DNA from: Candidatus Woesearchaeota archaeon
Lineage (GTDB): Archaea; Nanobdellota; Nanobdellia; Woesearchaeales; JACPBV01
Direction of reading: 5' to 3'
Assembly (NCBI GenBank): GCA_016180135.1
Contig: JACPBV010000012.1
Coordinates: 59,366-118,284 of the forward strand
DNA: 58,919 nucleotides
Part shown: in pieces, positions 1 to 7,887 of the stretch
Layout: each line of letters starts with the position of its first letter
How positions within the stretch are numbered: position 1 is the first letter of the stretch
Notes under the pieces: model-generated
Databases searched by the model: none
What the model was told of the DNA's origin: nothing
The model's input: the letters and a program-made list of their open reading frames with translations, nothing else
Translations under genes and position numbers: made by a program

Positions 1-21
1 TGAATGGTAAAAGGATAGTCT

Positions 22-232
22 GTTGGGCTTTAGCCCGACGATTTTTCCCAGGTTTTTGCGCAAGCAAAAAGCTGGTGATAATCCTCGCACGCCCGTTTTT
101 ACTTTACTTATAACCCCGCATTACTCACAAGAAAAAAGTAATGTGGTGCTGAACGGAGTGAAGCACATGGGGGTTGATAAGGGCAGACTGCCCTTATGTG
201 GTAATCCTCGCACGCCCGTTTTATTTTTTTAA
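22..232. repeat. Structured repeat-rich intergenic segment: GTTGGGC-TTTA-GCCCGAC hairpin, TTTTTGC-GCAA-GCAAAAA hairpin, TAAGGGCAG-A-CTGCCCTTA hairpin and a 21-bp direct repeat (79-99, 202-222)
   Basis: Direct reading of perfect inverted repeats and the repeat TAATCCTCGCACGCCCGTTTT; the 29 bp at 22-50 recur inverted at 47971-47999. Confidence 0.7.
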
Positions 233-299
233 GTTAAAATAGGATTCTTAATCACCCGCTACGCTCCAACCTGCAAACCACAAGGCTCAGTTCCAGGGA

Positions 300-659
300 T
301 CAGTACATGCAGTCAACTTGGTCCGACCGTACAATAATCTCTTTCTTTCCTGTCTTGCTGTTCACAATCTCGCTGAAATACTTTGATGAGTTCGTCTGGA
401 TTTCCCTCGATAACGGATTCATATCTAAAACTTTTTTCATGCTGATGTTGCCGCAGTCGAAACAGTGGAAATACGGGCCAAACTTTCCACTCCTCAGTTC
501 GAGCCATTTGCCGCATGCGCACTTCATTTCCGGAAGCCTCGCTTCTTTATGGCTCATGCATACCGTCATTCCTTCCTTATTCTTCAATACGCCAGTTTTT
601 CCGCAGAATATGCAATGCTCAACCCTTGATTGGCCGTATCGTTTTGGGAGATTCATCAT
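300..659 (-). CDS. Small zinc-ribbon protein (topoisomerase-type Zn finger-like)
   Basis: CxxC pairs: CIFCGKTG, CACGKWLELRSGKFGPYFHCFDCG. Confidence 0.65.
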   Translation of the reverse strand: MMNLPKRYGQSRVEHCIFCGKTGVLKNKEGMTVCMSHKEARLPEMKCACGKWLELRSGKFGPYFHCFDCGNISMKKVLDMNPLSREIQTNSSKYFSEIVNSKTGKKEIIVRSDQVDCMY

Positions 660-826
660 CCTTCCTGCCTTGCCCAGTTTAAATTACTTTCGCAGGTATT
701 GGGTAAAATATTTTACCGCAATTCACAAGACAAGAAAGCCCAAAACTGAAGCCAGGTTCAGCGCTAAACCTTTGCACCACCGCAACCTTTATATACTTTT
801 AGTGTATAATCATCAACAAAAGGTGT

Positions 827-1375
827 ATGTCTATGCTCACAGAAAACGAAAAAAAGATGCTGATGCTTTTTGTTGGGGGAAAAGCCAAAAACAGGTCTAT
901 CAACCAGCTTGCAAGAGACACAGGCATGGCGCCAAACGGAGCATATAAAATCCTTAAGAATTTTGAGAGAGAAAATATTTTGACAAAAGAAAAGATAGGC
1001 AATGCCTCAATCTTCAGCCTGAATCTCAGCAATCCGGCAACAAAGCTGTTGATCCAGCTGGTGAAGGCAGCAGACAAGGAAAGGCTTTCCTTAAAAGTAT
1101 TGTTGAAAAGCCTCAAGAATCTTGAAACAGAGATAAAAAAGGATTTTAGAGCGGAGATTATCGGCGTTTTTGGGTCGTATGCAAGGGGGGATCAGAAAAA
1201 GTCCAGCGATCTTGATATTCTGGCAAGGTTTCATGAGGATGCTTCATATTTTGATCTTGTCGCGCTCGCCAGCTTCCTCGAGAAAGAATTAAAAATAAAA
1301 GTTGATCTGGTCTCCGAAAGGGCATTGAGGCCCGAGCTTAAAGAGCATATCCTCCAGGAGGTCGTTGCAGTATGA
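827..1375 (+). CDS. MNT-type nucleotidyltransferase with N-terminal winged-helix domain (antitoxin-like)
   Basis: GSYARGDQKKSSDLD motif (GSx10DxD); wHTH-like N-terminus; overlaps the downstream HEPN gene; TATA TTTATATAC near 787. Confidence 0.8.
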   Translation: MSMLTENEKKMLMLFVGGKAKNRSINQLARDTGMAPNGAYKILKNFERENILTKEKIGNASIFSLNLSNPATKLLIQLVKAADKERLSLKVLLKSLKNLETEIKKDFRAEIIGVFGSYARGDQKKSSDLDILARFHEDASYFDLVALASFLEKELKIKVDLVSERALRPELKEHILQEVVAV

Positions 1376-1707
1376 AAAGGGATGCTGGATTATTCTTTGC
1401 CGATATCCTGCAGGCATTAAAAGCGATTGGCGCTTTCATAGCAAAGATGGACATCAGCCAGTTCTCTGCTGATGACAAGACCTCGAGCGCAGTGGTGAAA
1501 AAGCTTGAGATAATCGGTGAAGCTGCCAAACAGGTTCCCGAAGATATACAGGCTAAGATAAAACTGCCATGGAAAGATATGGCCGGGATGAGGGACAGGC
1601 TGGCCAATTCTTATTTTGGGATAGATTTTGTCCTGGTATGGGACGTGATAAAAAAGAAACTCCCTGAGGCAAGAAAAGAGATTGAGGCTTACCTTGAAAA
1701 GAAATAA
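1372..1707 (+). CDS. HEPN-domain protein, HepT/DUF86-like (toxin-like)
   Basis: GMRDRLANSYFGIDFVLVWDVI resembles the DUF86 RX4HXY region; ATGA overlap with the MNT gene. Confidence 0.8.
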   Translation: MKRDAGLFFADILQALKAIGAFIAKMDISQFSADDKTSSAVVKKLEIIGEAAKQVPEDIQAKIKLPWKDMAGMRDRLANSYFGIDFVLVWDVIKKKLPEARKEIEAYLEKK

Positions 1708-1772
1708 ACAAATTCCAAAAAGATCCTCCTCCCCCCCAGTAAGAATAAGACTCATTTTTATTTTATTATTAC

Positions 1773-2927
1773 TCATAATTTATATTGCATCTTTTGTATT
1801 GTTCGCTTGGTATGGAATGAAGTTTGGTTGGCCAGATTGGATTGTAAAACTTGTTTCTTAGAGGGAAAAAACAGATCCAAAACCTCTCCCGAATACGGCA
1901 ACTCTGTCAAATTCCCAATCCTTAACTTTTTGATGTGAAATTTAAATCCCATTTTTTCAAGCTTTCTAACTTGCCATAACCTAAGTAAAAACCTCCCCTG
2001 GAGTACCCTGCAGATATTTCCTTGCCAAGAACCGAGTATATCAGCCAAGTCTCTTTGTGTAAATTTTTCAGCTAATGCTTTAAGATTTTCTTTAGTGACA
2101 ACTGCCGATATTTGGCTATCTTTCGCTAAACTCAGAAAAGTGTTTTTCTTCCTTTTACACCTATCAAAGAGTCCAATCTGCCAAAGTTTAAGATAATTCT
2201 TCCAATTTGTGATGATTGTTTCTAAACAATTTCCCCGGTTATATACTCGGAATTGAATTCTTTCAAACACTAAGGCCGCATGAAGGAGTTGAAGGTAATC
2301 CCTTTCATGGGGGGCAAGACTGAACGTAATTTGGCCTATGTATCCTTCTTTATAATCAACCGCAATACCTCCTTCCGCAGCAAAAAGCCCCCTCAAAAAA
2401 CCATTTCGTAACTCTTGAATGCGGTTAAAGTTAGAATTGAGAAAACATGCAACACATTTTTCAAAAACAAGCCTAAATACCCTGCCATTAACTTGAATGT
2501 GTACAACAGGATTCCTGTGCCTTTGAGAATATCCGATCTTCAACCTCTCCCGGGGAACATTAAACTCCTCCGAGATTTTATAAAGATCAGGTTTATACTC
2601 CCCATATCGAATCGAGAACGTAAAGTCCTTATTTTTAAGAAAGAATCTCCGCTTAAGGAAATGCAACACAAAAGCAGCTATGTCAATATCTCTGGAACAA
2701 AAAGATAGGTGATTCTTCTCTTTTCTGTGCATATCTCCATCCCCAATAATCATCCCTACAGCTTCAGCAAATGAGGTGTCTACTCCAATTTCCTTTGGGA
2801 AGACAAATCGTTTCCGATTATAATTTCCCTTAATTGCAGAATACCCCACTTCTATCTTATCACTGAAATCCCTCGTTATCCATTCATCTGGAATTAATCC
2901 TAACAAATTTATCCTAATTGTGATCAC
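1773..2927 (-). CDS. Free-standing LAGLIDADG-type homing endonuclease-like protein
   Basis: Two degenerate LAGLIDADG helices (AEAVGMIIGDGDMH and GFLRGLFAAEGGIAV); no intein splicing blocks seen. Confidence 0.7.
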   Translation of the reverse strand: MITIRINLLGLIPDEWITRDFSDKIEVGYSAIKGNYNRKRFVFPKEIGVDTSFAEAVGMIIGDGDMHRKEKNHLSFCSRDIDIAAFVLHFLKRRFFLKNKDFTFSIRYGEYKPDLYKISEEFNVPRERLKIGYSQRHRNPVVHIQVNGRVFRLVFEKCVACFLNSNFNRIQELRNGFLRGLFAAEGGIAVDYKEGYIGQITFSLAPHERDYLQLLHAALVFERIQFRVYNRGNCLETIITNWKNYLKLWQIGLFDRCKRKKNTFLSLAKDSQISAVVTKENLKALAEKFTQRDLADILGSWQGNICRVLQGRFLLRLWQVRKLEKMGFKFHIKKLRIGNLTELPYSGEVLDLFFPSKKQVLQSNLANQTSFHTKRTIQKMQYKL

Positions 2928-3142
2928 CCCAAAAATTTCTTGTCGTGATGGAAAAAAAATTTAAAGTGTATAAAGAAAAAGAAGTGCATGAGGAAATGTT
3001 CCTTAACTCAATTTCGTGTTCTGAAGGAGCTGAAAGAAAGATTAGGGGAGCATTTCTTAACATCTTTTTCAAAGAAATATAAAGCATCTCAGCTTATAAA
3101 TCCCTCGGCTGGTGGTGGCAAGTGGCAAGTCGGGAAAAAGGA

Positions 3143-4225
3143 TTAATCAATCCACCTTCCATTTTTAATCTTCTCAGGCAGATACACCTCAGAGATAAAA
3201 CTTATTCCCTTTGAACTTAACGCCTGGATTTCCGCCTTTGCGCCGAATTGTTTCATCTTCTTAAATTCATTCTGCCAGGCTTTATTTTTATTGAACCATT
3301 CATATTCTGAGATTTGTTTCATTCTGGAGATATCCCTTTCGGTCAATTTGATGAAATGCTTTTGCAGCCCATACCGTTCAATGTCATCTGCTGTGATCCC
3401 TAGAAACTTTATAGAGGGGACAGCTAATTGGTCTGCCATATGGGCTAAACTGATCGAGCCGAATTTTAAGACGGAGTATATATATTGCCCCCAACTATCA
3501 AAATCCGTCAGCACATAAATCGGCAGCTTCAGTTCCTTGTTCATCCTCTGCAATAACCGCCTTATCCCTCTTGTCGTCTGCCCCTGTGAGCTCATGATGA
3601 TGCAATCCTGCTTATCCCACACTTTGTCCTCATGCAGCCTCTCCCACACAGCTGCCTTCTCCATGTAGATGACATACTTCGCCTTTGCTTTCTTAAATTC
3701 GATCTCCTCAACATTGGAGGGGATCGACCACCCGCCGGAGCCGAGCTTTGACCAATCGATGGTATCGCCCTTGTCTTCAACAACAACCTTCCCCGCAACA
3801 CTTCCCATCTTGTTGGCATTGATGTTCAGCTGCTCCCTTGAAAAATCGGTTATCAGCTCCAGGTCCTCGATGGATTTGTCTGTTTCTGTCTGCTCATCGA
3901 CAATATTGATAGAGCTGTCGGGGATAGTCCTTTTCGCCATGTAGAACACATCCCTTAACGACGCATGCTTCTCCACATCAAGAAGGTTCTTGGAGACTTT
4001 CGCAACTTCCAGCGTCTGTAAAAACTTCTTTGCATGCCCGACATTGAAAAAAGTCCTTGTTGCTTCTTTGCTTCCGAGCGCTAATTTCTTTGTCTTTTCA
4101 TCAAAAACGACATTGCTTAATCCTCTCAAAGAAAATTCGATAGAAGGATTTTTCCCTTTCTCGATATCCCTGACAAGCTTCTGGCCTAATTCTTTCAGCG
4201 CCCCTTCCGCCTTACTCTTCGTCAT
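3143..4225 (-). CDS. top6A: DNA topoisomerase VI subunit A
   Basis: Spo11/Top6A Toprim-like signatures (LPIYVLTDFDSWGQYI, SQGQTTRGIRRLLQRM); adjacent to top6B. Confidence 0.9.
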   Translation of the reverse strand: MTKSKAEGALKELGQKLVRDIEKGKNPSIEFSLRGLSNVVFDEKTKKLALGSKEATRTFFNVGHAKKFLQTLEVAKVSKNLLDVEKHASLRDVFYMAKRTIPDSSINIVDEQTETDKSIEDLELITDFSREQLNINANKMGSVAGKVVVEDKGDTIDWSKLGSGGWSIPSNVEEIEFKKAKAKYVIYMEKAAVWERLHEDKVWDKQDCIIMSSQGQTTRGIRRLLQRMNKELKLPIYVLTDFDSWGQYIYSVLKFGSISLAHMADQLAVPSIKFLGITADDIERYGLQKHFIKLTERDISRMKQISEYEWFNKNKAWQNEFKKMKQFGAKAEIQALSSKGISFISEVYLPEKIKNGRWID

Positions 4226-5834
4226 CTTTGACCTCGGACAGTTTCAGCTGCTGCTCTTCTTCCCTGGGGACGATCTGAAGTTCTTCCTGTATCTTGGGCT
4301 TCTGGATCATCTTCTGCAGCCCCTCAAGGATCTTCTCTTTTTTCTCGCCTGAAAGGATAGCCAAAGAATCCGCAACTTCCGGAATATACTTCTCAAACAG
4401 GTTAGCCCTTTCGCTTAACTCCCGCACCCTGAATTTCTTGTGCACGTAAATGGAGAGCTTTCTCCCGATTTCCTGCAGTGCCAGTTTCACTTCTTTGATG
4501 ATCTCAGGATAATGCGCGATAGCCTCCTTGCTTTCCGACGTAAAAGGCACCCAGACAGAGGCGATATGGGCGAACAGCGCCATCGGCCCGACAGGCAATG
4601 CCCCCTTGCTCTGCTGCAGCCCGTAATTTTTCCATGAGTTTGTCAGGACAGATTTTGTCACAGCGCATGCCCCTTGCTGATACAGCAGAGGAACCCTGTT
4701 TGCAAACCTGAAAAGCTGTACAGGCTCATCCGCACTTAAGCTTCCGCCATAGGCGAGGCCTGCTTCGATGACAAAAGGATTCCCCCGATACACTTCTGGA
4801 GGCCTTGTGGTTGCGCAATAAAATTCAGCATTGATCTCTTTCCTTATCCCCTTCTCAAGCAGCTCCTCCCCGATTGGCGAGATGCAGTCTGTTGGAGGGG
4901 CGATGATTTTGGTCTTGACGATTCCCTGGAGTAGCTGCTCCGCCTGCTCCCGGGTCATCTCAGAAGGTTTTGCATTGGTCAGGAGGGCGGCATTTGCGCA
5001 AATTTCTTTTGCGGTTCCGGGCCCGACCCTTGAAAACTCCTCGCACAAGAAAGATTGCAAAGTCCTGCACTCAGTGCTCCCCATCATCCTCAGGAGGACT
5101 CCGAGCTCGACACCATACGGATGAGGCTTGATCTCAACGGGCTTCGGCGGCAGCTGGTCAGTTGCTCTTGCAAAGATCAATTGCTCTGCCTTCGGGTTTG
5201 TATAGATGATAGTGATGTGGGGATTGACGATTGCTGTCTGCTTGAGATATTGGTCTATCGACTGAAAACCGGCTGAATAGCTTCCTTCCAGCTCAATCTC
5301 AATCCTCGTGCCGTGCTCTTTGTTCCACTCAACCTCCCCTTCTTTCTGGATTTCCGGCAGGTTTTTTTCAGTATCGATCCTCAGTTCATAATAGTGCGCA
5401 GGATGCTTCGGGTCTATTTTAGAGGTGATTTTTGCTGGCTTCCCGGTCGTCAGCTGCGCATACAGCACAGCGGCAGATATCCCGATGCCCTGCTGCCCGC
5501 GTGATTGCGCAAGCTTGAAGAATTTTGAGCCGTACAGCAGCCGCGCAAAGATCGGCGGGATCTGCTTTTTCACGATTCCCGGCCCGTTGTCCTCGACGAT
5601 GACCCTGAACCGGTCATTCCCCATATCGATGACCTCGACGATGACTTCAGGCAGTATCCTTGCCTCTTCGCATGCGTCAAGAGAATTGTCAACAGCTTCT
5701 TTGATGGTGGTCATCAGCGCTTTTTTCTTGTTGTCAAACCCCAGAAGATGCCTGTTTCTCTCGAAAAACTGCGAGATGGAGATTTCTCTTTGCTTCTCCG
5801 CCAGTGCATAAGCGATAGGTTTCTGTTCCGCCAT
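4212..5834 (-). CDS. top6B: DNA topoisomerase VI subunit B
   Basis: GHKL motifs (KEAVDNSLDACEEA, VEDNGPGI, GQQGIGISAA); start chosen at MAEQKPIA. Confidence 0.92.
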   Translation of the reverse strand: MAEQKPIAYALAEKQREISISQFFERNRHLLGFDNKKKALMTTIKEAVDNSLDACEEARILPEVIVEVIDMGNDRFRVIVEDNGPGIVKKQIPPIFARLLYGSKFFKLAQSRGQQGIGISAAVLYAQLTTGKPAKITSKIDPKHPAHYYELRIDTEKNLPEIQKEGEVEWNKEHGTRIEIELEGSYSAGFQSIDQYLKQTAIVNPHITIIYTNPKAEQLIFARATDQLPPKPVEIKPHPYGVELGVLLRMMGSTECRTLQSFLCEEFSRVGPGTAKEICANAALLTNAKPSEMTREQAEQLLQGIVKTKIIAPPTDCISPIGEELLEKGIRKEINAEFYCATTRPPEVYRGNPFVIEAGLAYGGSLSADEPVQLFRFANRVPLLYQQGACAVTKSVLTNSWKNYGLQQSKGALPVGPMALFAHIASVWVPFTSESKEAIAHYPEIIKEVKLALQEIGRKLSIYVHKKFRVRELSERANLFEKYIPEVADSLAILSGEKKEKILEGLQKMIQKPKIQEELQIVPREEEQQLKLSEVKDDEE

Positions 5835-5871
5835 GAAAAAATTCCGAAATGCTGGTGATATATAAATGTGA

Positions 5872-6444
5872 TTATTTGTCCGATTCCCGGGAAAAAGAGA
5901 ACTCGCCAAGAACTTGGTCCCTCTTCAGATCTCTCCTTTTCCGTTCAAGAAACTTGAATACCGTCGCATGTGGGCTTCCTTTGATGAGCATCACAACAGC
6001 TTCTCTTGCGATCGCGGCGCTCTCGGCAGCGCCGATGATGCTGACAGTCTTTCCATAGACGACAACATGTGATTCGCTTAACTCCTCGATGAGTTTCCTG
6101 CACTTCCCCTCTTTCCCGATGATCCTGCCTTTGATTCTCAGTTGGGTATCCTTGGATTTCCCGAAAGCCTCGTGCAGGTCAATGGTGTCATAGGCATAAT
6201 CAGGCTTGAGCAGCAGAAGAGCGATTTCAGGATTGAATCCCCGGCCGACAGCGCGCACGATCTCCCGGGCAGTATACAGCCCAAGGCCGTCAGTCCCTTT
6301 CAGAGACACATCCCCTTCCTTGCTGTCAACATCCATCTTGATATGAGTAGCTTCCTCGATCTGCTTCTTGATAGTTCCCGAAACACCGATAAGGACGGCG
6401 ATCCGCTCTTTGGGAATCCTTAAGTCATAGAGGAATTCTTCCAT
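5872..6444 (-). CDS. KH-domain RNA-binding protein (Dim2/Pno1-like)
   Basis: Two KH-like motifs (IGVSGTIKKQIEE, RIIGKEGKCRKLIEE); adjacent to RIO kinase as in many archaea. Confidence 0.85.
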   Translation of the reverse strand: MEEFLYDLRIPKERIAVLIGVSGTIKKQIEEATHIKMDVDSKEGDVSLKGTDGLGLYTAREIVRAVGRGFNPEIALLLLKPDYAYDTIDLHEAFGKSKDTQLRIKGRIIGKEGKCRKLIEELSESHVVVYGKTVSIIGAAESAAIAREAVVMLIKGSPHATVFKFLERKRRDLKRDQVLGEFSFSRESDK

Positions 6445-6507
6445 AAAGGATGAAAAACACAGCTTCCTTTAAAAAATGTTTCTTTGCGGTTGATGTACTG
6501 AGGTTTT

Positions 6508-6540
6508 ACTGAGGAGGTACTGAGGAGGTACTGAGGAGGT
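6508..6540. repeat. 11-bp tandem repeat (ACTGAGGAGGT x3)
   Basis: Direct reading. Confidence 0.9.
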
Positions 6541-6572
6541 ACTGCTGATAGGGTTACTGCCAGGCACCGATG

Positions 6573-7298
6573 TCAAAAATAATTTTTCTTTTTGCCCTTC
6601 ACAAAATTCAGCACTGATCCTTCCTCAACCTCTAAGCCGATCTTTCTGAAATATGTGCATAGGTTCTTCACATCTCTCAGCAGGAATTCTTCCGCGCGGA
6701 AATTTCTCAGGGGCGTGGCCTGGGAGAAATCGATGAAAACTGGCTCATCGCGGTAGTTGAGGATGTTGAAAGCGCTGAGGTCGGCATGGACCATCCCTTT
6801 CGCATAGAATTTTCGCAGGTAATCAGCCACCCTTGAAAAGAACGCCTTTTTGTCTTTCGGAGGGGACTTGAGCAGTTTTGGCGCAACATTGCCTTCATCG
6901 CCGATGAATTCCAGCACCAGCACGTTATTGAGAAACCGCAGCGGCATCGGAACTCTTATGCCTGCCTCCCTGGCGATCAGAAGATTCCGGTATTCCCGCT
7001 GGACCCATTGGAAGATAACTTTTCTCTTCTTTCCTTTTAACAGCACATAGCGAGGGTCTTCTTTCAGATAATCATACATCCTGTTGAAGTCGCAGGTCTC
7101 AAGGCGATAAATTTTTACCATCACTCTTGACCCATCCTGGCATTTTGCCGAGAAAATATTCGCTTCCTTGCCGAGGGCAATAGGCGATTCCAGGCCTGCA
7201 AAATACCCCTCAGAGATAAGTTTAAACACGGTCCTGTTGGTGAACTGGTCAAAGACGTCGCCGTAGGTCTTGAGCTCTTCCTTTCCCTTTGTTGCCAT
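6573..7298 (-). CDS. RIO-type serine/threonine kinase
   Basis: Kinase motifs (LGKEANIFSA, MVHADLSAFNIL, PVFIDFSQA). Confidence 0.88.
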   Translation of the reverse strand: MATKGKEELKTYGDVFDQFTNRTVFKLISEGYFAGLESPIALGKEANIFSAKCQDGSRVMVKIYRLETCDFNRMYDYLKEDPRYVLLKGKKRKVIFQWVQREYRNLLIAREAGIRVPMPLRFLNNVLVLEFIGDEGNVAPKLLKSPPKDKKAFFSRVADYLRKFYAKGMVHADLSAFNILNYRDEPVFIDFSQATPLRNFRAEEFLLRDVKNLCTYFRKIGLEVEEGSVLNFVKGKKKNYF

Positions 7299-7404
7299 TC
7301 CAGGCTCTAACCTCCCCGCCTATTTAAACGTATGGAGCTATAACATCACCACTTCAAAAGGGTGCCTCGACCAAAAGATTTATATACAGGTTCTACTTTC
7401 AAAT

Positions 7405-7610
7405 GGTAACATAGTTGTTGGGTGGGAGATTTTTCATCTTCAATCCGCATCCAAATGAAGCAGTTTAATCGCTTGATTTGGCTTTCTGGAACATCACAGA
7501 AAAAACAGCAAGATCACCTCTTTTTCCCTAGCAGGGGCCCGCAAGGGCTCTTGTTAGGGTTTGACTCCCCGCTTAACAGCGTGCTGACCGGAAAAAGGCC
7601 GGGAAAAAAA
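7405..7610 (+). ncRNA. Candidate structured non-coding RNA upstream of dnaG
   Basis: Strong TATA (AAAAGATTTATATAC, 7373-7387) followed by consecutive stems, including a 15-bp GCAA-capped hairpin CCCTAGCAGGGGCCC-GCAA-GGGCTCTTGTTAGGG; no convincing ORF. Confidence 0.45.
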
Positions 7611-7668
7611 CAAAAAACCATACCTTTAAATAATCCGCCGGTTTACCTTTTCCCATAGGAATCACATT

Positions 7669-7752
7669 TATTGAGCCCGCCACGAGAGTACTCAATGGAG
7701 CTTACGCTGAATGCAAGCAATGAGCTTGGGAGTTAGTGTCGCGGGCCTCAAT
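7669..7752 (+). ncRNA. Second structured element: TTGAGCCCGC...GCGGGCCTCAA long hairpin
   Basis: Terminal stem with one bulge, internal ACTC/GAGT and GCTT/AAGC pairing. Confidence 0.4.
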
Positions 7753-7773
7753 TATTATTAAAAAATCAAAACA

Positions 7774-7870
7774 AGAACAGCTTTGGTTGACGGTCATAAC
7801 ATGGCTTATTCACTCATAGACGTTTATGGCATTCGCTTAGGTGCGATAAGCTTGTCCTAAAGCTAGTTCT
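7774..7870 (+). promoter_or_regulatory. Three-way-junction-like RNA structure in the dnaG leader
   Basis: Closing stem AGAACAGCTTTGG/CTAAAGCTAGTTCT plus inner hairpins GTCATAA/TTATGGC and GCTTA/TAAGC, 17 nt before the ATG. Confidence 0.45.
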
Positions 7871-7887
7871 CAATTGTGGAGGGTACC

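Noticed and set aside
307-948. 213-aa + strand ORF overlapping the Zn-ribbon and MNT genes
   Set aside because: Antisense to a recognisable zinc-ribbon protein and spans the MNT promoter; low-complexity translation.
1773-2927. Second intein or relic intein
   Set aside because: No Cys/Ser start block, no TxxH block and no terminal HN; a free-standing ORF with its own start.
7669-7752. tRNA-like gene
   Set aside because: Size and terminal stem are tRNA-like, but there is no T-loop or anticodon arm.
7390-7760. SRP 7S RNA or RNase P RNA
   Set aside because: I could not find the conserved SRP helix 8 (GGAAGGG..AGCAGC) or RNase P core (GAGGAAAGTC / ACAGAnnnnGGCTTA) on either strand; kept as an unassigned structured RNA candidate.
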